DNA of 64,000 nucleotides, from contig NC_053048.1 of the NCBI RefSeq assembly GCF_003473485.1, forward strand, positions 42,590,755 through 42,654,754. The letters run 5' to 3'. The notes beneath the pieces were generated by a model. The model was not told the DNA's origin, ran no database searches, and saw only the letters and a program-made list of their open reading frames with translations. The translations under genes were made by a program, and so were the position numbers. The DNA is from Medicago truncatula. Its lineage: Eukaryota > Streptophyta > Magnoliopsida > Fabales > Fabaceae. This document shows positions 54,684-64,000 of the stretch, in pieces. Position 1 is the stretch's first letter, and each line of letters begins with the position of its first letter.

Positions 54684-57271
54684 TTTTTCTTTTGAGTGAT
54701 AGGTCACTTGGCTAAATAAAGCCAACACCTTAGTGAGAGTGATCACTTTGTTTCCATTAGGTCGGAAAATTTGATCATTTTTATTTCTTGAACTTTTTGT
54801 CCTAGGATAGGAGAGCATCTATTATGTTAGAGTTTCGTTCAAGTTGAGAAGATGAAGGTTGGTTCTATATTTTGAAAACCCAATGAGAAAAGTAATATGC
54901 AATTTGGTAGTTGTAAATAAAAATAAAAAGTTAAATGTTTGTTTGACAACACAAATAAAAAGAAAAGGAAGGATTCAGGAAGAAAAAAAAAATCTTAAAA
55001 GAGAAAAGTTGTCAAGCATAAGAAAATCGCTAAAAAGAATAAAATGGAAGTTGTAAAGAAAGGAGAAGAGTTTGTAATTTGTAAATAGATGATAAACAAT
55101 AGATGTTCTTTAATTTTTAGGGCTTCTTGAATCCAGGAAAACAATAATTGTTTGTAGCCTCACCAAGTTACCACCCTTAATAAAGACCTTAGTGATCATG
55201 ACTATAAATGCATACTTGACTATTGTGCTTAGATGTATTTCAAAATATAATTGGTGTATTGTATTTCCTATATTGAGAGAAACACCAACCATTGGGTATA
55301 CAGTTGTACGAATTGTGATTATAAATGGACTGACTATGGGTTTGAAAATTTGAGAAATCATACTTTGAACAAGTAGTTCATTCATATTCATGTTTTGATT
55401 CAACGATATTCATGAGATTTGATTTCTATATTGCATTTTGATAAATCATGCAAACTTTTGAAGAATAGATTTAAATTGTTTTTGATTCATGACAAACCCT
55501 AGAATAAATAGTGCACTTTGGGATTTTTTAGGTTTATGCTTTGAACCTATTTTTTTTTTTTTTTTTTTATGATTTTTGTTGAGGACAAACAAAGTTTTAA
55601 GTTGGAGAGCATTAATAAGTGTCAAATAGACATTAATTTACCTATTTGTTTCATGGTACTTATTAACTTATTTTTCAAGAATCTTAATACTAAAAAAAAA
55701 TCCAAATTCATGTAAATATGTTATAACTAGGTCCACATCGGATTCCTTGTACTTTAATTCATTTCCAACTATGTAGTTAAATTGAGCAAGATGGTGAAAA
55801 GTGTAAGCAAAGAGCTTAAAGCAAGCATATCAAGCGAGCATATTAATGGCCTAGTGACTCAAGTTAGAAACTTCTATTTTAAAACAGGAAAAATCATCCA
55901 TTTGAAGAAATGGCTCACTCAACGAGTAATGGTGGTTTAAGTCCCATATGGATGAGCTAACAGAAACTAATTAGTGAGGCAACATTTATTCATCCAACAA
56001 ACATGTACTCGCCATGGCCGGTCCAACATATTAAGTGGCTTAAAATAAAAATTATAATGTGTCCATTAAAATTATTATTTTTTTAACAGAATATTTATAT
56101 AAAATCAATTCCGTGGAGACCAAAATTTGAATTCATGCTGAAGAGTAATTGAGACTTTTTTCATAAACAGCTAAGATATGCAAATATCTACTATAATTTA
56201 TCTATCATATAATATACTTATAACTAAATTAATTTTTTAAAGACCTATTTTTCCACCCAAAATTTTGAGGTCTAAAGCCCTTAGGCCGGCCCTGAATAGA
56301 GGTTTGCAACCTCATTTTTCTGCATTCTTTGATTTAGCAAGCTTACAGAGAGGGGGCTTAGGAGAGAAAAAGAGGAAGAAAAAGGGTGAATAATTAAAGG
56401 CTTGTAGATCAAGTTGTAAGTTGTTTGATGCAACATGTCGTACTTTTTCCTCTGTATAGTAAGTTATACATTATGTGTAACTATTTTTTCCTTTGTATAG
56501 TAAGTTATACATTATGTGTAACTAATTGCTCTTTGTGTTGAGATTATGTGTAATTGGTCAAGAATCTAATGTAAATATTTGTTCAGATCAGTTATACATA
56601 AATCATATTTTGTTAAATCAACGTCTCTTTGTCTACACTAATGCTTTTTCGACATGCAATCTGAAATTGATTGAAAGTGGTGGAATGGAATGAAACGGAG
56701 TGAAATAGAGTTATGTTCCATTGTTTGGTTTTGCAAAAAATTGATGGAATAGAATGGACCTCATTCCATCCAATACCACTCATTCATTCAATTTTTAATC
56801 CCTCCCAAACTGGGGTGTATGCAATGGAATGGAACACATTAATAATTCAATTACAATTTTATCCCAACTTTTTCTATTTCATAAATTGCTCATTCTTCAC
56901 TCTTTTCTTCTCTTCAAGGAGCAAATATCCCGGTACCAATGTCTGCATCAAGAAGCAAATATCACACAGACAAGAATAAAACAGTTTAGCTTCATTTAAT
57001 TGTAATTGCATATTTTATATTTCAATAATACCAGTACTAATGTACTTAATCATGGCTCAGCATAAAAACATTTCATACACTATAAATTACACCAATAGAG
57101 CCATCTGAATTTTACAAAATAAACAAAAAAGCCATACTTCTTATATGATATAATATCACATATATAATATACCTAGATACAAAATTTATATCCTCGGCTA
57201 CTTTCACAAAACTGACCCTTTAGCAGCTTCATAGGAGTCCTTGCATGCAGTCCAAGGCCCTTGATCTTCAT
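54684..57271. other. Gene-free region with LTR-element traces
   Basis: Near 55573 GTTGAGGACAAACAAAGTTT is followed by TTGGAGAGCATTAATAAGTG. This resembles the polypurine tract and start of the 3' LTR in many plant Ty3/gypsy elements, so a decayed LTR piece may begin at about 55610. A direct repeat TAGTAAGTTATACATTATGT occurs at about 56457 and 56498. About 56660-56840 holds GGAATGGAATG/CATTCCATCC words typical of a MITE. ORFs at 54859-55056 and 55110-55403 have no known domain. Confidence 0.4.
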
Positions 57272-59650
57272 TTACCATGCACCAGGAGTAGCTACCTTTT
57301 CCACATAAGAAAAATTTCCCCTCCTTCCTCCTCCTCTTCCTCCGCCTCTTCCTCCGCTTCTTCTTCTTCCTCTATTCATCTGATATTCATTAGTACCATG
57401 ATAATGTCCGGGGTTATTAGACCACGACATGTTTTCTCTCTTTCTGTTATATCCATCCCATGCTCCCCAATTTCCATGCCCGCCATTTCTTCCTTGATAC
57501 TTGTTATGCAAGTCAGCACCATATTGCTCCGTCTGATTCCATCCATGATAATCATTTTGGCCATTTCGCCAACCATATTCTTTTGAATGTTCAACAACAG
57601 GAGCACGATACTGTTCCCAAGAGTTTGTTTCATTATTTTCATGTTGGTTCGATTCCCATCCCTGAGCAGCATAATTCGGTTCAGAAGGCTTTGTTACTTC
57701 TTTTTCTTCTTCGTCCCCCCATCCAGTAGGTCCCCATCCAGGACCGGAAAAGGACTGATTCAAGAGAAGAGAACTACCAAGAATCACAGCTGCCTCGCCT
57801 TTTTCTTCCATGTTACGGCGGGCCTCTGCTTCTCTTTCCACATCCTGATAAAGTTCAGGGTCCACACTTGCATTCCAATCTACATCATCAATGTGAGTGT
57901 CGGGATCAGGCAATGGTATGTCGCAGGGAAATTCGTTGATCTCAGCCCAAAATCTGTTTTTTGCATTGTCAAATGCCTCTTTGACAGCAGAGTCGTCCCA
58001 GTTTACCACATTGGGATGCAGATACATATACTTCTTGCCTTCTATTACCTTTCGCCATGGAACTGAGCCAACCGATTCACAAAACTTCTTTTCCCACAAA
58101 GGCACTGTTGGAAACCTATTATCTGCGAACCAAAAGGAATAAATAGAATCAATTGATAATTTAAGGGATAACCTATAATCACATCGAGATAGCATGACAC
58201 TCAAAATGTATTCTAGCATAGTGTGGCAAAAGAGTGAAAAACATGTAAAGCTTTTGGAGAAGAATAAGTACTTATTTATTGAATGGTAAAACCTAGACAG
58301 CTTTAGTTCAAAAACCGAAACAAATTGGGTTTTTACATAGAGGAAGGTCCAAAGGATCAACCACTAAGCTTTCCTATTCAATAACTGAATGACGTAAGGA
58401 TATTTTGAAAAGTAAATACGCCTCCAAAAGATTTAATTAGTAGATACCTAGACATTTTCAGTACACGACATACCGAGTTAGTGTAAAGAAGAGTGTAGTT
58501 AAATAAACAGGAAATTTAAGTATCTTTGGATTATGCTATTTCAATTCAATGATGTCACACATTATTGGGGGATCTGATTCTTACCAATAGATACCTACTT
58601 GAACATTGCCAAAATCAAGACCATTTTCATATCAAATTTAACCAAACTTAAAATGGTTTCATGTACAAAAGATAGACTAAAGAAAGGAAAGTTAGCTTCC
58701 TGTAAGCATCTTCAATTTAATGAGGTAGAGTTTTGTTTACAATGTGTCATATCAAGATTCGATTACTAGATATTCAATTAGAAATAACATAACTATAGAC
58801 AAAATGAAATCAAAGCACAGCACAAACAAAAGTGAATACAGAACATAATCTGCATAAGATCCAACACAAACAGAAACATAGTTATCTATCAAACCTATAC
58901 ATTTCAATAATTAAATGACGTAGGGACCAACCAACCTGATGAACATGCAAAACACCAAAAACAAGAAATTACAACCTAACAACCTACCAACCAAAGAAAT
59001 GACAACAATTCATGTCCTTCTTGAAATTTCCTTCTACTGCTGTTGACAAGGAAATGAAACCTAAACCCTACATCATATTTTACAACATTTCATGTCCCTA
59101 TCACATGAGTCACACACACAAACAACACAAACAAGTACAAAATACATGTTCTAAGCCTCTTCTCACAAAAGAGGCATGCTTTTCATATTGAGACCATCAA
59201 ACCAAAACTCATCCTAAACAAAATTAAAATAAAATTTAAAATATATTCTTCAAACCTACCACTAGCACAAAACCAAAATTGTTCAATCAAAACCAGCCAA
59301 TTTTTAAACCAACACCCCAATTGAACATATTCAAAAGTAGGGTGATCATAATCAAAGTTTTAAAAAAAATTCAACTGGCTGCATCAACATGTATGTGACA
59401 CCAATTATTTTCAATCAATGATCATGATATGTATATCAATTCTACTATACCTTAAAACAAATTAAGAGAAAAACAGTTTCATAAAAACATGAAGAGTAAT
59501 CCATGCAACAACTGAACAATGAATAAAATTGAAGAAAGAGAAAAAATGGAACTAACCCAAAGGTGGCTTTCCTTTATAGGACGAGGAGGATTTCCAGTGA
59601 CCCACTTGATGATGATTACTGATCCCTTGGTTTTTTCTCCAATTATCCAT
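57272..59650 (-). CDS. RGG-tailed plant protein of unknown function (copy B, intact)
   Basis: Two exons on the minus strand, 59650-59557 and 58122-57272, with a 1.43-kb GT-AG intron that splits one codon, give 314 residues. The start is MDNWRKNQ. The core (about residues 36-115) carries PLWEKKFCESVGSVPWRKV, WDDSAVKEAFDNAKNRFWAE, and PLPDPDTHIDDVDW with DPEL. A Glu/Trp-rich middle with GWGPTGWGDEEEKE follows, then Gln/Asn/Trp-rich sequence, and an Arg/Gly-rich tail (about 280-300) ending in a conserved VATPGAW. RG-rich tails usually bind RNA or are arginine-methylated, so an RNA-related role is an inference only. I cannot name the family. Copies A and C are tandem paralogues on the same strand. 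An ATC/GAT microsatellite lies just upstream at about 59852-59868. Confidence 0.8.
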
Positions 59651-60763
59651 TTCAATAATCAAAAGAAAAAGACCCAGATGAAGTGATTCAAAAAGCTTTA
59701 TCGAAAACAGAGAAAAACACACAATTAAATAAAAAAATAATTAAGAAATTTTGTGAAAGGGGATTTCAGATAGAGAGAGAAAGAGAAAGACACAGATTTC
59801 AGAGATAGATTTTATGAAGATGATGAGAAGAAGGAATTAGAGAAAGAAGAACATGATGATGATGATGTTGGAACAAAAACAAGGACAGAAGAAGCGTTCC
59901 GAGGTTGTTCTTGCTTCCACAAGATATATCCATACGCATTGTACTTGTTTTGTATTTATAGCACATGCCACATGTTTTGTTTTTTCACTTTCCTTTTGTT
60001 TTTGTCTTTTGCTTTTTCTTCCACTTCATTCACATTTTACTCTTTTCAGTGGATATAAAATTTGTACTTAAATTGCTAATCGTGGCTTAAAATAGTATAA
60101 TCTCTCATTTTTTGAGAATTAACAAATATATCTGTGAAATTTTGAAATTTTTTTTTTTTTTTTGTCAAGATTTCGAAAATATAATCTATTAGCTAAAATA
60201 GCCATTAAATATATTAAATAACTCTTGCTATAAAAAATTGAAACGACCTGTCTCAAAAAATAAAATTGAATGATATTTATTATAGTTCTTAATTTTATGT
60301 TGATCTAACTCTATTTTTTTCACTTTACTCTTTAATTTTTTTATCTCAATATCAAATCATTGTATATCTTACCGGCAAAACAGAGGGCACCAACATGATC
60401 TAATGATAAATGAAGAGGGATCAACTTACTTCATGAGTAATCTTATTTTATTTTTCTTAGAGAACTTATTATAACATGAGATTTGACTAATCCAATTGTT
60501 TAACAAAAAGTTCTCAAATAGATCAACTTTATAAAATTTGACGCTTGTAATCATAAAATCGAAAAGTAGGCTTTTACTTGTATTTAAAAAATAAAATAAA
60601 ATAAAAACTTTTTTTAATAACTTTGTGTAGAGTTTCAAATATTTATAAATAAATTTGTAAGTCCTCGTGAGCTTAACTCAGTTCGTAAGGACAATGCATA
60701 ATATATGCAAAGTATGAGATTCGAATTCCAGACAAAAAAAAAAAAAACAAATTTGTAGAGCTT
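59651..60763. other. Upstream region of RGG copy B, with SINE remnant
   Basis: 59651-59850 is the probable 5' leader of copy B on the minus strand (A/G-rich on the plus strand). 60660-60745 is a plus-strand SINE remnant (GTGAGCTTAACTCAGTTC, GCATAATATATGC, GATTCGAATTCC, then A run). No gene was found. Confidence 0.5.
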
Positions 60764-60782
60764 ATCTACTCAATAAAAACTA

Positions 60783-61767
60783 AGCAATTTTTTTTACTGT
60801 GGTTTATCTATTAAATTATGGAACAGGTTGGCAGATGTTTTGCTGCTCCCCATTCAATTGACTAATTTTGAGGATATCTTGCAAATATGTGATAGAGGTT
60901 GGTCCCAACAGTGCAAAGTGGTAATTCAGGCGGCAATTGTGAATATCATATGCTCCATTTGGTACAGAAGAAACCAAGCTAGATTTCAAGATAAGTACAT
61001 TCACTACCAACTTATCATCAACAACATAATAGCCTCAGTTAACAGGTCTGGCTACTACACTCTAAAATCCTCATCACCTGACATGAGAGAGTTTAGGATC
61101 TTGAAGAGCTTCAGAGTTCCAATTCACCCTCCTAATGCTCCAAAAATCAAAGAAGTCATCTGGTGCCCTCCAATCTTCCATTGGATAAAAGTAAATACTG
61201 ATAGGGCGGCTTCAAAACATCCCCTTAATGCTTCTGCAGGTGGGCTGTTCAGGGATAAAGGTGGAAATTGTCTAGGTTGTTTTGCTCAAAACCTAGGTAA
61301 TGTTAGTTCTTTCTATGCTGAATTATTGGCTGCTATTCTAGCTTTAGAAATTGCTCAAAGAAAGGGGTTCAACTATCTCTGGCTTGAAACAGACTCTCAA
61401 CTAGTTTTCTTGGCCCTTAAGACTTCTGCAAATGTTCCCTTGAATATAAGAAATAGATGGCATAACTGTTTATCTTTTGCTAGAAACATTCATTTTACTT
61501 TTTCTCATGTGTACAGGGAGGGAAATGTTTGTGCTGATGGTTTAGCTAATTTAGGTCTCACATTACCTCCTAACTCTCTTAATTGGTTTAATTTAATCCC
61601 TGATGGGATTAGGGGGGAGTACAATAGAAATAGGATGGGGTTACCTAATTAACTACAGGTTTGTAAATTTCTGAAAAAGGTTTCGGCCTAGTCCCCCTTT
61701 TCTTTTATGTACTCCTTTGATTTTGTTTTAATGAATTTTAAATGATGCTCTCTACATGCTAAAAAAA
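60783..61767 (+). mobile_element. 5'-truncated LINE with 19-bp target duplications
   Basis: This 985-bp insertion is flanked by perfect 19-bp repeats ATCTACTCAATAAAAACTA (60764-60782 and 61768-61786) and ends in an A run. It comprises the last part of LINE ORF2 (RNase H region) and the 3' UTR; the endonuclease and reverse transcriptase are missing, which is the usual result of incomplete reverse transcription. The clean duplication and open frame show that the insertion is young. Confidence 0.93.
60828..61652 (+). CDS. LINE-derived RNase H domain ORF
   Basis: The 274-codon frame is the C-terminal end of LINE ORF2: a short linker, then a type I RNase H fold. All four acidic active-site residues can be placed: Asp in IKVNTDRAA (about residue 124), Glu in FYAELLAAILALE (about 164), Asp in WLETDSQLV (about 188), and Asp in REGNVCADGLANL (about 238). 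In its parent element it removes RNA from the RNA/DNA hybrid. The ATG at 60828 is fortuitous, because the frame entered from sequence lost by truncation. It is a transposon relic, not a host gene, although the domain itself is undamaged. Confidence 0.85.
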   Translation: MADVLLLPIQLTNFEDILQICDRGWSQQCKVVIQAAIVNIICSIWYRRNQARFQDKYIHYQLIINNIIASVNRSGYYTLKSSSPDMREFRILKSFRVPIHPPNAPKIKEVIWCPPIFHWIKVNTDRAASKHPLNASAGGLFRDKGGNCLGCFAQNLGNVSSFYAELLAAILALEIAQRKGFNYLWLETDSQLVFLALKTSANVPLNIRNRWHNCLSFARNIHFTFSHVYREGNVCADGLANLGLTLPPNSLNWFNLIPDGIRGEYNRNRMGLPN

Positions 61768-61786
61768 ATCTACTCAATAAAAACTA

Positions 61787-62773
61787 GTATTTCAATGGTT
61801 AGATGAATAAAATCAAATGTTTCTCCCTCATGCTCTTTTTTAATATTATTTTTCTATAGAAACAAAATATTTTTCATCATATAAAATTTAATAATAATGT
61901 CTGTCAAAAATATATATAATAATGTTCTTTCTTTTAAAAAAATTTATAATAATCTATCCTTTTTTTCTTTAAATTATTATTTCTTTTCATTTTTTGCTTT
62001 ATGCTATTTCTTTATTTTCATTTTTATTTTTGGAATTATTTTCATTTCTCTGTCTGATTTACTTTTAATGTTATTATTATTTAAGAAAAATAATTTAATT
62101 TTTCAAAAAAAATTAATAATTTAAATATGCATTTATTTTTAGATTACTTTTTATCATTATTTGTGCTCGTACGATATTTTGAAATCGAGAAAAACTCAAA
62201 CTCATGACTAATCTCAATCAAAGAGGAGAAAATATGTCAAATTAGAATGGATTCGGGGTGCCACAGATATGAAGTTTTTGTTATGCCTAAGCATGGAAAA
62301 CACATATGTCTAAATGGGGGGCTTTCCAAACCTTTTTGGTGTCCCTCTCTTCACATGATAAACCAAGTTTGTGTTGTAAGCTTATTGCATTATCAAGTGA
62401 AGTTACTGTCCCACCAGATGAAGAGCAACCACTATGTTAATATACAACTATGTTCAAAGACCCTACACCTACTTGCTCCAATGCTGTTAATATACTTGGT
62501 TGTGATAAAAAAATCATTAAAAAGTAATGTGGAAGAAGTGGTAGACTACATAAAGAATCCACTGTATGCACAAAGGAGCAAATATAATCAAAGAGTGAAG
62601 AATGAAAAAATTTAACCTTATTTAACTTAAATTGCAGATTTCTTATTTCAATAATATCATTACTAATGCACTGTATCATAGATCACCATTAATACTGAAA
62701 AAACCATTGTTCTTATATGATATAAATCTCACATAGGAGTCCTTTCTTGCAGTCCAAAGCATCTGATCTTCAT
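61787..62773. other. Spacer downstream of RGG copy C
   Basis: AT-rich, with a 122-codon plus-strand ORF (62247-62615) of no recognised family. The last 70 bp contain CTTATATGATATAAATCTCA, shared with the 3' flanks of the other RGG copies, so this is probably the 3' UTR of copy C. Confidence 0.45.
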
Positions 62774-63603
62774 TTACCATGCACTAGGAGTAGTTACCTT
62801 GTCTGCATAAGCAAAATTTCCCCTCCTTCCTCCACCTCTTCCTCTTCCTCTATTCATCTGATAGTCACTAGTGCCATGATGATATCCAGGGTTCTTAGAC
62901 CATGACATGTTGTCTCTCCTTCTGTTATATCCATCCCATGTTCCCCAATTCCCACTCCCACCATTTCTTCCTTGATACTTGTTATGCAAGTTGCCACCAA
63001 AGCGCTCCCTCTGAATCCGCCTTTGAGAATTATTCTGCCCATTTTTCCATCCATATTCTTTTGCACGTTTATCAACAGAAGCCCAATAACGTTCCCAGGA
63101 GTTTGTTTCATCATTTTCATGTTGGTTCAATTCCCATCCTTGAGAAGCATAATTTGGTTCAGAAGGTTTTCTTACCTCATCTTTTTCCTCTTCGTCCCCC
63201 CATCCAGTAGGTACGATTCCAAGATCGGCAAAGGACTTCTTCACTAGGAGAGAATTATCGATAATTAGAGTCACGTCGCGTTTTTCTTCCATGTTGTCAC
63301 TGGCCTCTGCTTCACTTTCCACATCAAGATAAAGTTGAGGGTCGACACTTGCGGTTGAATCCACATCGTCGATGTGAATGTTAGGATCAGGCAATGGTAT
63401 GTCGCAGGGAAAGCCGTTGATATCAGCCCAAAACCTGTTCTTAGCATTGTCGAATGCCTCTTTGACAGCAGAGTCGTCCCAGTTGATCACTGTTGGATGC
63501 AGAAACATAAACCTCTTGCCTTCTATTACCTTCTTCCACGAAACTGAGCCAACCGTAGCACAAAACTTCTTCTCCCACCAAGGCACTGATGCAAACCTTT
63601 TGG
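62774..63603 (-). CDS. RGG-tailed plant protein of unknown function (copy C, 5' exon outside window)
   Basis: The main exon of a third paralogue, from its acceptor (TTTGCAG at about 63604) to the stop; the first exon should lie beyond the right edge, as in copy B where the intron is 1.4 kb. With a B-like first exon the protein would have about 307 residues. Core motifs are kept: PWWEKKFCATVGSVSWKKV, WDDSAVKEAF and PLPDPNIHIDDVD. The tail has an RGRGRGGGRRG stretch and the conserved VTTPSAW end. The intron upstream resembles that of copy B (CCAAAAGGAATAAATAGAAT). No damage was seen in the visible part. Confidence 0.8.
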
Positions 63604-64000
63604 CTGCAAACCAAAAGGAATAAATAGAATAAATTAATAACTAAGGTGATAACCTATTATCACGTCGAGATTGCATGAAACTATAATGTAATTCTAACAT
63701 AACGTGTCAAAAGAATGAAAAACAGGCAAAATTCATGGAGAAGAATAAATACTTATTTAATGGTCAGATCTAAACGGATTTAATAAAAAATCTTAAACAT
63801 CTGGCTTTTTACATTGAATTTGTACCACTTACCGAATCGAATTGCAGATCGTGTGACTATGGTAAAAAAAATAAAAAATCAACTGCTTGGTTTTTGTATT
63901 AATCAATTATTGAATGACTTAGGGATATTTTAAATGTGCATCCAAACGATTTAATTGGTAAATATAAATAAGAGTGTAGTTAAAGTTCATGTCCTTAGTG
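63604..64000 (-). other. Intron of RGG copy C running off the right edge
   Basis: The sequence aligns with the first intron of copy B for at least 300 bp (GATAACCTATTATCACGTCG against GATAACCTATAATCACATCG). No exon 1 appears before the end of the window. Confidence 0.65.

Noticed and set aside
57587-58066. 159-codon plus-strand ORF opposite RGG copy B
   Set aside because: It is an antisense shadow of the real exon. Similar shadows lie opposite copies A and C, and the residue pattern follows the complementary codons.

Overview
The window is nuclear DNA of a flowering plant, most likely a legume and plausibly Medicago. The evidence is split genes with GT-AG introns, AT-rich spacers, three recognisable plant genes, and many plant transposon remnants (tRNA-derived SINEs, L1-type LINE tails, hAT, Mutator-like and Stowaway elements). 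The genus is inferred from overall character and was not tested by alignment. No bacterial operon, CRISPR array, rRNA or true tRNA gene was seen.

Layout. 1-9.9 kb is repeat-rich and holds no convincing host gene: a retroposon with 5' tandem repeats and a 51-nt A tail, a SINE, and hAT-like and Mutator-like elements. 9.99-16.03 kb (+) is an 11- or 12-exon RIO1 atypical kinase gene for 40S ribosome maturation. Its P-loop region is tandemly duplicated so that an extra in-frame 16-codon mini-exon exists. 17-26.2 kb is a transposon graveyard with a 78-codon F-box ORF and the TIR and LRR relics of a TNL disease-resistance gene. 27.27-32.42 kb (+) is an intact 11-exon KOBITO1/ELD1/ABI8-type glycosyltransferase-like gene.

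34-54 kb is a tandem F-box/FBD/LRR cluster, almost all on the minus strand. One member is intact (38.3-40.0 kb), one is a full-length pseudogene (44.8-46.3 kb), and at least six are partial relics, one carrying a LINE insertion. Pieces of the KOBITO1 gene are scattered at 33.5, 41.3 and 48.7 kb, one abutting an inverted F-box exon fragment. 52-64 kb carries three paralogues, all on the minus strand, of an RGG-tailed protein that I cannot name. One is complete with two exons (57.3-59.65 kb), one continues past the right edge (62.8 kb on), and one is 5'-truncated (52.2 kb) and sits inside a split F-box unit behind an F-box-type leader.

The most unusual observations are the RIO1 P-loop exon duplication, the F-box-leader/RGG-gene chimera, a Pack-MULE-like element with a perfect 9-bp target duplication, and mosaic divergence between two F-box copies that suggests gene conversion. 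Exon junctions were set by eye from splice consensus, reading phase and family conservation. Relic boundaries are approximate.
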